Shown: positions 35,087 to 46,475 of the stretch, piece after piece
Position numbering within the stretch: the stretch's first letter is position 1
Layout: the number at the start of each line of letters is the position of its first letter
NCBI GenBank assembly: GCA_015179025.1
Contig: WHUX01000019.1
Span: 434,001 to 498,000 of the forward strand
From: Terfezia claveryi
Lineage: Eukaryota > Ascomycota > Pezizomycetes > Pezizales > Pezizaceae
Direction of reading: 5' to 3'
DNA length: 64,000 nucleotides
Program-made: the position numbers and the translations under genes
The notes under the pieces: model-generated
Told to the model about the DNA's origin: nothing
What the model saw: only the letters and a program-made list of their open reading frames with translations
The model's database searches: none

Positions 35087-36363
35087 ACTTGCATTGCCAC
35101 TAGCGTTCTGGTCTTGGGATCCCAATGCAAGGCGCAGTCGCAAATCGACAAATCTCCTCTTCAAGGCATATTTGCGCGGCGAAACAGTGACGATGAAAAA
35201 AAATTGTTAATTTCTGCACATGCACGCCTTTTTTTCAGTGGCGTGTTGCGAAACGGGGATATGCCGCTTCGGCTTTCAGCGGATCTGAGTTACAGTACAC
35301 GTATCTCCACGGGCATAGGAATGCTTCGGTGAATAAGCTATACTTTGTCGGCCGAAATTGAAACATATTCAACGGCATTGTTATTGCGGTTCATGATTCA
35401 TCATGATCACTACCTACTGACTCAGGAGGCGTGTTGAAGCACCAGGAATTTTAGGAGAGCAGAACAGCTCACAGTTGAATGAATCACTAATCACTATCAA
35501 TTACAAGGCGCTCGAGCTCTAGTCCTTTATTTGTACTATATTTACAAGAGTATACCTTGCAGGCAGTGTTTCGAGCCCCGAATGCGCTGCGTAGGCGCTA
35601 CATTTTGCATATGGCTGTCCCAAACCTACTCTGCCTTAAAGCACAGTCACTACCTACGCTTACCCTCATCTCGACCAGACCGGTACTTACCCACCTTTCT
35701 ATGTGCTAAACTGCGAAACCAACCAAACTATGCGCAGCCTTGGGACCCGCGCTGTGATAAACGAAAGGTGTCAGGGATCCAATGTTTAACATGTTACTCT
35801 AATAAGTTACCGATCCCGATCGTGAGTGGGGCGGGGTGTTTGTCACAGGGCCGAGGCCGGGGCTATGGGTCGCGCGAGGTGACAGGATTGGCCCTTGAGC
35901 TTGTGTACGTACCTCAATTAGGCACGGAGTACCGTGACTTGGGTACGTTATGGTCAACACAGCCGTTTTTATATTGGGGTTTTTTTATTTTGATTATGCT
36001 AATATATCTATTCTTGTCTTAGGTATCAATCTCCAGGAGTGTCAAGAACAAGCTTATTATACTGCGCCAGTAGACTGACGTTTTGTATGGGTGCCTGTTT
36101 TTATCTCGGCATTCCTGTTACCTGGTCATCTAACGGCAAGTACTGGACATACATTATAAATAAATTTATACCAAAGGCGAAATTGTACATTATCAGCGTT
36201 AAACATTACCAGAACCCCATACCCGTATGATCCGTGGAACCGTCGTCTCTCGTATACGGAAAATTCCAGCTTCAACATCAAGCTGAGACCCAAGCCACAT
36301 CCACAAACGCCCTTGCATACCTCCAACCTCAACAACCTTTTGCTATTCTTATACTTCCCCAAC

Positions 36364-37677
36364 CTACCAACTACTTCCCCCACCCCCGCCATAAGGCGTA
36401 GTACCCCCATTCCACGCATCATACGTCGTCCTCCCTCCACTCTGAAACGGCGTCGTATACCCCTGATCTCCCCAGCTATCATCCCTCCCACCCGCGTTCC
36501 CATTCGCCCCATGCGCACCCGGCGGGGATCTAGCTCCACCGCTGAACCCATCTACATTCGCGTCTGCGCCCGTCAGGCCCTGAATGATGGCGGCGAGTTT
36601 TTCCTGGAGGTATTTGATCCCCTGTTCGAGGATTTCTTGTGGGGGAATTTGTCCGACGGATTCGACGTCGATGTAGAAGCGGGATGGGACGGCATCATAG
36701 TTGAAGGGTTCGCCTTCGGCGAGGGGTTCTTCCCAGTCCGCGTTGTTGGAGCGGGGCCTGTGCAGAGGAGAAAGGAGCATATACGTCAGCTTCGCGGGAT
36801 GCAAACCCCTGCACACGGACGGGAGGGGGGAATATATGTGAACGGATGTACGTACCATTCCGACGCTGCATCCTCCTCATACCAATAATCAATATGCCTC
36901 AATTTATTATGTGGATCATATTCAAACGCCACTGCACTCACGGGGCTCCACTTCGCATGTTCCTTCGCAATCCCCTTCTTTGCTATACATCTCAGTTTCA
37001 GCTCCTGCCCCTTCCTCAGTTTACATATTATCGACCCGTGTCCGTCTGGGTCGTTAATAACTGGCGTTCCGCAGGCTGCGCCCTCCGCCACGGCGAGATC
37101 CCGTGCGTAGATAGTGACGTTGGTTTCGCCCGTGCATTTTGCGTACAACGTCAGCGTTACGGAGCACTGCTCACAGTAGGCGTCGCACGTGCAGTCGCGA
37201 TAGTAGACGAGTTTGTCGTCCACTTGGGAGGAGTCGAGGGGGATTAGGCCGAGCCGGTGCGAGAGGAATTCGTCAGGGATGACGGAGGAGTTGGTTTCGA
37301 TTTCAACGAGGTCAATGGCTGTGGGAAGAGAATGAGACTAAGAGTTAATTCATTGTTCCCCAGGAGACTGCCGATGCCATTACGTACCTACGGTTGGTAC
37401 CTCTGCTATTATTATACGTCGTATAGAATTTGCGAACCTATTCCTAGTCAATCACCCATTCCATCCAATTCCCATCTCCTCTAATTGCAATCCCCGAGAG
37501 AACCTACGCAAGATCACAATTCGACAACACAAAATCGACGTGTCTGTCATTTGCCTGCCGAATCGTAACCTGGGCTATTCAGGTACTCCCGCAATTTAGC
37601 TGTTGCTCCGGACTTCTAGAATGGAGCATAGACATACGTCCGATGGCATCGGGCCCAGCAAAGTCCATCTCATCCAT
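36364..37677 (-). CDS. rpb3: RNA polymerase II subunit RPB3
   Basis: Predicted 337 residues from exons 37638-37677, 37508-37574, 37388-37437, 36856-37318 and 36364-36757. RPB3 pairs with RPB11 in the alpha-like core that nucleates Pol II assembly in the nucleus. The spliced N-terminus reads [27 protein letters not shown] and [20 protein letters not shown], followed by [10 protein letters not shown]. The zinc site is [10 protein letters not shown], and [20 protein letters not shown] and [16 protein letters not shown] follow. The C-terminal tail after about residue 270 is Gly-rich and disordered, longer than in yeast. Three of the four introns sit in the first 200 coding bases. Confidence 0.97.
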
Positions 37678-38137
37678 GATTGTGATTGTATGTAAGAGAA
37701 GCGAGGTTGTTAATGTTGAGATGCTTGTCGTGATTCAGTTCGTGTGAATAGCTTATCTTTGGAACATTGGGAAAGAAACCTTAGTAATGAACCCACATTG
37801 CGGTGACGCTTGGCGGGCTCACGTGGCGATAATTCCACAGTTACCCTGAGCTCAGGCTCTAGGGAAGGAACGAAGATGCGAAACAATCTTAGGGCAACTT
37901 CCTACTTGTATATTATGACCTACATAAAAGAACCAATCGAGAGTAGAACGCAATTATCCTAGGTTCAAGACAACAACCCAACAAGATCTTCCATGTCTAA
38001 GTAAACTCTATATCAATGATGAACGTACAAAAAGGAATCCATACTATTCTCCACTGTCTTCACGAGCAGCGAGTGAAGTACAACTAGCTAAAACATCTTG
38101 ATACCCAGCTTTGGTTTGAATCTGGAGCTCGGGGTGT
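37678..38137. other. rpb3 promoter and trp5 3' flank
   Basis: Tandem minus-strand spacer of about 460 bp. I see no distinct element. Confidence 0.5.
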
Positions 38138-40636
38138 TTAGACTGGAAAAAAACCAAAATTAGCATTAAGCTCAGTGTAAGCCTCGGAATTTAGCAACCT
38201 ACATCTCAAATCCCATCCAATGCTCGGTCCCAATCTGGGCAACTCTTCCGCTACACTCTGCACATCCTTATCACCTCTACCAGACAAACATATCACGATA
38301 TCCTCATCCGGCTTCATGGTCTTTGCCAACTCCATCGCACCCCAAATGGCATGTGCGCTCTCCAACGCAGGAATGATACCCTCCAACTGTGAAATCAACC
38401 TGAAGCCCTTGAACGCATCTGCATCTGTCGCTGCAATAAATTTCGCCCTGCCACTATCTTTCCAAGACGCAAGCTCAGGCCCGACACCAGGGTAGTCGAG
38501 ACCTGCTGAGACGGAGTGGGTATCGGAGATCTGACCCTCATTGGACTGGAGGACATAAGTACGCACACCATGCAACACACCCTTAGACCCACCAGTAAGA
38601 GTGGCAGCATGCCTGTTAGTATCGAGACCATCTCCACCAGCCTCAACACCGAGAAGCTTGACACCCTCATCCTTGCTGAAAGGGTAGAACATCCCCACAC
38701 AGTTACTGCCACCACCAACACAAGCCACAACCGCCTCTGGCAGCTTGCCCCTTGCCGCTAAGAACTGTTCTCTAGTCTCATTACCAATAACACTCTGGAA
38801 AGTCCTAACAATTGTTGGGAACGGATGTGGACCGATCGCAGAACCAATGATGTAGTGCGTAGTGTCAACGTTCGTAACCCATGCTCTCAATGCTTCGTTT
38901 ACTGCGTCTCGTAGGGTCCTCGTCCCAGCATCAACGGCAACGACTTTGGCACCCAAAAGCTTAATCCTGAAAACGTTCAATGCCTGCCTACGTACATCTT
39001 CCGCACCCATGTAAATTGTACAAGTCATATTCAACTTTGCACAAATGGTGGCAGTGGCAACACCGTGCTGTCCAGCACCAGTCTCGGCAATGATGTTCCT
39101 CTTACCGAGACGCTTAGCCAAAAGGGCCTGCCCAAGAGCATTATTGATCTTGTGAGAGCCAGTGTGGTTCAAGTCCTCACGCTTGAGCCAGATCTGAGCT
39201 CCGTCAGCGTGCTTGGTGAGGTTTTCTGCCACATGGAGATGCCCAGGACGGCCCATGTAGTGATAATAGCTGCGGTATTCTTCCCAGAAGGCAGGGTCAT
39301 TCTGGGCTTCGATGAAGCCAGCCTCGAGCTCTCGGAGACAGTCCATGAGGGACTCAGGAACGTATTGTCCACCAAATTCACCAAAGCGGGAGGGGATTGC
39401 CGCTGAATGAGCGCCCCCAAATGCGGTATTCAGAGCATCAAGCTGGTCAGCCAAGCCTGGCCCCTCAGGAACCTTGGTGATAGTCTCATCAGCATGTCCA
39501 ACCGCTTCTCCCACTGCGTTGGCCTCTAGTGCCTCCTCCACTGTCACGGTGTGTATGGTCTGGATATTCTCCCTTCCCACAACCTCCGCACAGTATTGCC
39601 TCACAGCCTCCCTCTTAGCCTCACCTCCCTTTGGCGCCTGCCCAAGAATTGTCACAATCTGAGAACCAATGACCACTCCTTCAGCTCCCTCCCCGACACT
39701 GAGGAAGTGCTCCCGTGTGCTGACACCGAAACCGACGGCAATTGGAGTGTTACTGGAGTATTTATGTACTCGTTTGCAGAGCTCCGGGAGAGAAGCGTTG
39801 AGATATCCAGTGGCACCGGTAACACCCATACGAGAGACAACATAGATGAAAGAATCTGCGATGCCACATAGCAGCTTCATTCGGTCATCAGTAGTCGATG
39901 GGGCAATGAGTGGAACATAGCTCAAGCTATCCATCCCGTAACAATTAGAATAAGTAAAATCCTCAGAATAGGGTGTGGGATACTGTACCCTTCTTTTGTG
40001 CATACCCTCCTAAACCTAACAGCCTCCTCAGGAGGTAAATCGCAGACAATGAAACCATTTATACCAGTCTCCTTACACTTCTTGATCAATCTCTCCTCAC
40101 CATAGATCAATATGGGGTTATAGTATCCCATGAACAAGACTGGAACATTTAAGCCCTTCTTCCTTGCTTCGGTAACCATATTGAGAGCACCATCAATTGT
40201 AACACCATTTTGGAGAGAAACCTGGATTTATAAGCCCGATTCGTTAGCAACGGAGAAACAGTTTCGTATTCTGAGTGTTGCAAACGTACGTTATTTGAGT
40301 ACTGAATTGTAGGGCCGTCGGCGATAGGGTCGGTGAATGGGAGACCGAGTTCTATGATATCTGTGCACCACGCTGTTAGTTGAATGGTCACTGGATGTGT
40401 AGTTTCGGAACCGGAAAGTACCGGCGCCACCAGCTTCCATTCCCAACATGATATCGACGGTCTCCTCGACTTTGGGGTAACCTGCCGTCACATATGTGAC
40501 CAACGCCCGCTGTCAACTTGTCAGCTCCCCAAGCCACGACTGCAATTGCGCCTAGATGATGGTAATTGGGCAAAGAGGCACATACCCTTCCCTCCTTCTT
40601 GCATCTAGTAAATGTCGCTTTTATTGCTTCAGCCAT
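38138..40636 (-). CDS. trp5: Tryptophan synthase, fused alpha and beta chains
   Basis: Predicted 723 residues from exons 40586-40636, 40422-40509, 40290-40360, 39989-40221, 38203-39926 and 38138-38142. The alpha domain cleaves indole-glycerol phosphate and the beta domain joins indole to serine using PLP. Visible are [36 protein letters not shown] and [13 protein letters not shown] in the alpha half. [14 protein letters not shown], the PLP-lysine motif [13 protein letters not shown] and [10 protein letters not shown] lie in the beta half. Fungi carry the two chains fused, as here. The final exon is 5 nt (TC + TAA), giving the family's usual GWDLRF end. A TGACTC core lies about 195 bp upstream. 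Confidence 0.97.
38143..38202 (-). other. In-frame 60-nt last intron of trp5
   Basis: GTAGGT donor and TTCCAG acceptor. Its length is a multiple of three and it has no in-frame stop, so retention adds 20 residues and still ends at the same TAA. The spliced form ends GWDLRF, as in relatives, so splicing is the likely main product. Confidence 0.8.
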
Positions 40637-41509
40637 TGTGAATGCCTGTTCTAAGAAATGCTCAATTGAAACAGAAATTGAAAAGCAGGACAAGCCAGGT
40701 GGGGTCTGCGGTTTACAAATAGAATTATAGCGCTAGCGACAGGTATACTGGTGGGATGGAGGGGCAATGTCGATGCTGTAACGATAGTAACAGCGAACAG
40801 GAGCTCTATATACAATTCTAAAATATTATGACTCCGACCTACACTGTTGCATTTTCCTGACAAGTCGCCTGATAAAGAAAATATCCACTATATAGTTAAT
40901 AATCACGTCGGCCGCGAGCATGATGATCCGGAGAGCGGGGAGGCGAGGGGCAATTGTCTGTGCTAGCAAGGCGACTGGTGTCTATGGCTTCGGCGTTCTC
41001 TCCGTACGCCCTTGTGCATCGTATGATATCTAACCTCTGTACCGCGAACGCCTTATATCTGAGATCCGGTTCAAGTAGGCGAATCTGCATATATGCACGG
41101 TAGCTACACCCGTTGGAATATGTCTCTCAGTGATTGCAGTAATGCAGAGCTTCAATTATTACAGATGTACCTAATCCCGATTACCGATTTTATTTCAGAG
41201 TTAACCCGGGAGTTTTGTCTCAAGATGAAGGGGCAGCTTCGCATATGAAGTGAGTTGTTGATGTTCTGCAAGCAAGCTTCATTTGAAATTCGTGCGAGCT
41301 ACCGGAAATCATCTCGGCATCACTCTGACTTAGGTACTGTAGTGTGCAAGCAAATTCCACAACTGGGTATGGAAACAATCCACGGGATATGCGAAGTCTT
41401 AAGTGACACCCAAAAACAACGTCGCAAACATTAAGCCCTTCCGCTTGTCATAGAAATGCCCGGACCCACGGAACACTTCAGAAAAGGAGTGAATCATAAT
41501 ATTGACCTG
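40637..41509. other. trp5 promoter and spacer
   Basis: About 870 bp between trp5 and the V-ATPase pseudogene. Apart from the TGACTC core, nothing is recognisable. Confidence 0.5.
40829..40834 (+). promoter_or_regulatory. TGACTC core upstream of trp5
   Basis: Gcn4/CPC1-type core about 195 bp before the trp5 ATG. With the matching site before lys2 it suggests general amino-acid control of both genes. The evidence is position and motif only. Confidence 0.45.
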
Positions 41510-43440
41510 AATCCTACGTCTCAATGAGGGTCTCTTCCTCTTCAGATCGAGCTTGTCTCCATGGTCTCGAGTGTCCTTTTTGGAAGCTCTCTGCTTCTAG
41601 ATTCAATGACTGGAAAATAGTTCAAAACTTGTACAGAGACTAAGATTTGAATGCCCTTTAGAACTTTTCCAATCCAAACCTCTGATGACAGAGCTTCCTC
41701 GCCAACGACACCTTCATGACAGCTGCATCTCTACCGATGGCGTATTTAGCGTACTAGTGGCTGTTTGCAGTCGCTTCTACTTGTTGCCATTTATCAATCA
41801 ACCAATTGATTTGAGACATCGCCATGATCTATCCAAGTCATGCCTTCTCCGATGGCAGAATTTCATGAGTCGGGAAAGGATGGTAGAACATTATTTGGTG
41901 GATAGATACCGGCGTTGTATAACTGACGATCGACGAAGATTCGCCTGTATCCGGTCAAGTCAGGAATGGGGTGAGTGATATCACATCTATAGATTTACAT
42001 CAGTAAACTAATACAGAAAATCGTATTGTATACAGACTATCATGATCTTGAGTTAATACGCCGTATATATTTGATACAAAGTGAGCAACCTACCTCACGG
42101 AGAGCATCAGAATATGCCGAGAGATCTGTGAGAATAATCAAGACGTGCTTCTCAAGCTGGTAGGCAAAATATCCTGCGTTGTGAGAGTTAAGCGAGGTGT
42201 AATGATACGTTCAATTATGTCACCAGCTGATTTGTTGCGCCCAGATGCCATAGAGACGTACGTTGGGTCATTGGCAGAATTCAAGAACAGGGTAGCCCTC
42301 TCGAGGGAGCCATTCTCCTCAAAGTCACGAGTGAAAAAAGCGACACCAAGTTCATACCAATAGCAGCAACGACCTTAGAGAAGTTATCCTTATGGTCGTC
42401 GTGGACACCTTTGGGGGCTTCACCATGATGGCTTTTCTGCAGATCTGGGCGGCAATTTTGTTAGGAAGACCAGCAGCAGAGAAAATGGGGATCTTTTGCC
42501 CTCTGGCTATAGACCCAATTCTGTCAATCAAGGGAAAGCGGCCTCAATGTGACAGCTACGTACCAATAGAGTTCATGATATCTAAATACCGTTAGCTGAG
42601 ATTACCTTTCAGGCCAGCAGTGCAAGGAATACCTTGGCCGAAATACCAGTACTTATCATTTCCTCGGGATAGACGTGGAGTAGGGATTGATAGGAGATCA
42701 GTTGTTATCTAAGTAGTCCTCTGGAAAGACCTTAGGACCCTTATCAATGGCATACCGGAACCATCGAATATATGTCCCAACATGCCCTCTGACACTGGGA
42801 AGTTCAGATTCTGCCCGGTGAACTCGGCCGACTTCCTCACATCAACGCCAGTTGTACCCTCAAAGACTTATGGCAGAAGTCAGCCTGATACAGCAACCCT
42901 CTGAGCCCACCTCAACACTAGCCCTGCTGCCTCGAACTTCAAGGACTTGGCCAGCGCGCTTAGTTCCATCAGGGAGCGTTAAGCTAACAATCCAGGACTG
43001 ACTTCGTTTATCTTGGGTATTTAACATTAGCTGTGTTGATGAAGCTCGCGGTCAGCAAGTGCTAACTCTGGAGATAGATGGGAGACAAGAGATTACCCAG
43101 AATGACCAATGGACCGTTCACTCCCTGGACGGTATTGTATCTGGTGCGTTTATCAGCCATCTAAATCCTCTAATTGCGACTAACTAAGGACGTACCGAAT
43201 TCGTTGGTCAATGCCATAATTTCTAATGAAATCATATACTGTCAGCTTCTGGACAGGTAGATGGATGTACCAGCGCCCGTTGATTGCGCTTACCGAGTAG
43301 CAGCAGCAGCGTTAATTGTAAAAGCCTATGAAGTTCCCTGGTCAAAAACATTTTTTAGTGAAGTTAGCATAGATAAGTACCTCCTGTGTGGACATTCTGG
43401 GTTCGGCCGCTATGGCATATAGCGGGTCGGAGGATAGGTA
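41510..43440 (-). pseudogene. Decayed V-ATPase subunit B (VMA2) gene copy
   Basis: Minus-strand translation in shifting frames gives recognisable pieces of the V1 regulatory subunit B in the correct order: EPRMSTQE and INAAAATR (43.4-43.3 kb), RYNTVQGVNGPLVIL (43.13 kb), [19 protein letters not shown] (42.95 kb), [11 protein letters not shown] (42.76 kb), [18 protein letters not shown] (42.5 kb), [18 protein letters not shown] (42.12 kb), HPIPDLTGY and [14 protein letters not shown] (41.95 kb), SAIGEGM and DHGDVSNQL (41.83 kb). Frameshifts and stops break it throughout, and the segment between DALRE and HPIPDL is missing. Intron-like sequences remain, so it is a duplicated rather than a retroposed copy. 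A working vma2 must exist elsewhere. Confidence 0.88.
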
Positions 43441-44191
43441 TATGTGAAGATGAGCTGTGTATTCCTGAAGTTGCAAAAGCGGAGCGGAGATTTTAAGTAA
43501 GCGAGGTTTCTGAACGTTATACTCTAGTAACTTGCAATTGGAGATTGGCTACTCCATGGTCTAGATAACTTTCTCATGACTTACAGGTTGAGCCGTTATA
43601 TGAGTCACGGAAATGCCATATACTTGTATATACATGCAGTCAATTATGCCACCTAGCAAAGGATTCGAATTCACTCACATACAAAGACAACCCTCTTCCT
43701 GAGTCGAATGAAGATACATGACGGTGCTTCAGGCGCTTCAGAATCACTTAAATCATTACACCGAGATCAAAGAAGGGCCCGTAACCAGCACTGGGTACGA
43801 GAAGACCAATGACTATCCATATTGTGCTTCCGCCAATAATCGGGACACGGAGATCAATTGATTTTTTTGGGGGATATTGAGCACGTGACAAAACCCGGGA
43901 AAGTGTAATTTTTCTTCCGCCCTGTGTTAAGAAATTCTTTTACTGGCTATTCATATCCCAGAATCTAGATAAATGATATGGGCATACGTATAAACAAATC
44001 GACGGGGGGTGCGAGCATTAATGGAAAAACAACGCAAAAGATAGAAATCAAAAGTGGACATGGATGCGGAAGAGCTGGGGGTTCTCTATCCGGCAGCAGC
44101 GCCCCAGTCCCACAAACTCTGCCTGTCATGAACATAATCGTGATATCTAAACTCCTACACTCTCCTAATCACCAAGCGCATGCGCATACGT
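43441..44191. other. Intergenic spacer
   Basis: Between the pseudogene and the 3' end of the Nudix gene. No gene or motif is supported. Confidence 0.5.
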
Positions 44192-45093
44192 CTATCGTAA
44201 GACACTACTCCGCTTCACTGCCTCTAGTAGTTCGGGCCGACCCATTTGTTGAAAGCACTTTGTGGCTTCGTCGAAGGTCAACCATCTCCTCATGCGCTTC
44301 TGCATCTCAGGCCACCTGGCCTCCTCCCGTTCGACATCCACCTCGAAAAACATGAAAAGGGACTTATTTGGGAGAGATTTTGTGGGGGAGGTAGTGGCGG
44401 AGGCGGGAGGGGTGGGGTTAGCGATGTTGACGTTATTGCTGATACTGGCGTTTATTCGTGGGTCTGGAATTTCTCCAAGAGCTCGAGTTATTCGGCCGGT
44501 GATGCCAGCTTCTTCCCATGCTTCGCCTGTAGAAATGAAACGTCTGCATCAGTGGACGTTCGATTTGGGGGTTGTTCTGTTTGAAAAGCAATTGCGGGGA
44601 AGGGGGGAAGAACACACGCAATGCAGCGTCCTCAGGGGTAGCCTCGTCTGTTTCAAATCCACCCTTTGGCAAAACCCAATGGTTCTTTCTCTGCGTTGAC
44701 TCCACCACGAGGATCTTCCGCTTGTCTTTCGAAACGGCAACTACACCACACACCAGTCTTGATCCATCCGTAGCATAACCTGTTTTATCCGGGGTCAGTG
44801 CATGAACGTTATTTTCGTTTCTTTTTTTTGGTGTTTTGCTTTTCGGCGCCGGATCGTGATGATGGTGATTGGGGTGGAATGTTGAATTGGGTAATACATA
44901 CGTTGTTTAGTTCGTCCGGTTCGGGCCTTTTGACAAGGATGCTCAGTATTGTGCTCACATTTTTTATCACGAGAGTTTTGATGCAGGTAATTGAACGAAG
45001 CGGGAAGTCCAAGATGGCGAATCTCCGCTTCGTTGCAACTACCTGTCATTCGTCCTCTCGAGGTTTTGGTGGAGAATGCTATATTACCTCCAT
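44192..45093 (-). CDS. Nudix diphosphoinositol polyphosphate phosphohydrolase
   Basis: Predicted 175 residues from exons 45088-45093, 44902-44926, 44618-44779 and 44192-44526. Enzymes of this group (Aps1 in fission yeast, Ddp1 in budding yeast) cleave inositol pyrophosphates and diadenosine polyphosphates. The Nudix box is complete after splicing: GGFETDEATPEDAALR joined to EAWEEAGI, with the catalytic glutamates present. It is followed by ALGEIPDP and, near the C-terminus, EEARWPEMQKRMRRWLTFDEA. The N-terminus MEARTGRTKQRYATDGSRLV requires a first coding exon of only 6 nt and a 161-bp intron, which matches the family's usual MEARTGR start. That start is the least certain part; the box and fold are sure. 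Confidence 0.88.
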
Positions 45094-46475
45094 CGATCGT
45101 ACGCACTGTGCCATCTTTGATATATTTGCAAAAAAAGAAACTTGGATAGATGGGCCGTGTCTGGGTCAAGTCTCAGGACGCCGGAGATGTATTTATGGAC
45201 CGAAGAAACGTGTTGCGTGCGGTGTTCAGGTGCTGTCCGGGAGTAGAGGGACTAGAGGGAGGAGCCCGGTGGTGGTTCTGGCGGGACAAGGGAGGAGAAA
45301 AAAGATGCACGGCCCTGGAGCCTGTAAGCCTGTAAGCCTGAGACAATGGACCTGGAGGGGAGACGACCCGGGGAAGGAGGGCCTTATAGCGAGAACCGTC
45401 GAGTTCGAAGGGTGAAGGGCCAGTTTCTTGCGGCGTGGTCGAGACAAGACCGAGGATGGATATTTAAGTTCTATAAGTTGTTCTCCCCCAAGCGTAGCCC
45501 CGCCGTCCATGCATACCACGATCACTAACAATACTGCCCTCTGCGCTCGCGCGAGAACTCGCCCCTACTTCCTTTGCGAACGTACTTACCCCCACAAAGC
45601 AAACAAGCAGCACGGCTGCCAGAGAGCACAATAGAACGAACTGGGAAAACAGGGCATGCGCAGGGTCAGACCGACCGGTAGAACAGTGCCAATCGATCGT
45701 GAGGTTAAGTGGTATTTTCCTCACCCCCCGGCACACGACTTCAGTGCCACAACCTCTTCTCCGTGTACTTATGCAGCCATGTGTTGACCGCGCATATTAC
45801 CAGTTCTGGGTCCTCGTGTGCACCTTTGGCGACAACATTGGTTCACCTGGTGTCTCCATAATCATGCCTTGTATCGAGGCTCCATCCCTCGTCAGGCGAG
45901 CCACACAGGTTGAACCCTGATGGGCCCTGGAAGCAGCCCATCCAAATCCGTCTTCCACTCATCACCAAAGCGGCGTGACGTGTAGGAAGGTCATAAAACG
46001 GTCTTGAGTTCTGGCATCAGGGATCGCAAAGATGATCTCCTTAGCACGTCTCTGGAAAATCATACAGGCTTCCCTCTCTTTCCTCCTTTTTTTCGTGCAT
46101 CTGATACCTATTCCCATACGCTAGTGCTCTTCACAATAAAGAAAGAGTATTACTAGGAACCGTCTTGTCTACCGTCTTGTCTTGCAAGACAGCAGCTTTT
46201 AGTGGATTGATATGTCGTTAGTTGCATGTCAGGAATGTGCCCAGCTTGCACCGAATTGGTGTGGTCTCATGTGCAGACCCGCCTATGCCGCATTGGTTCA
46301 TTTACGTACAGACCAAAAACAAAAAACTTTGATATTCATCAAGATATTATACAGAGGAAAGAAACCTATGATAATAACCCCTCCCCGAGACTGTGTTTCC
46401 TAACTGATAAATGCCACAATTAAGTATATCTTCTCCAAAATTACACTAGGAATATCCATTCCCTCAATCCTATCG
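45094..46475. other. Intergenic region
   Basis: About 1.4 kb between the Nudix gene and ATE1. Short tandem duplications occur at 45319-45340 (AGCCTGTA units) and near 46160-46187 (CCGTCTTGTC units). No gene is supported. Confidence 0.5.

Larger units (their letters stand above)
33379..36363. other. Gene-poor region with a nested insertion site
   Basis: Three kb without a supported gene. It contains the cluster of three short insertions at 35020-35095. Open frames up to 178 codons have no recognisable features. There are GC-balanced patches around 35.8 kb. No tRNA was found. Confidence 0.5.

Noticed and set aside
38138..38202. Uninterrupted trp5 C-terminal extension
   Set aside because: Splicing a clean GT-AG intron yields the family's usual GWDLRF end, so the extension is taken as a retained intron at most.
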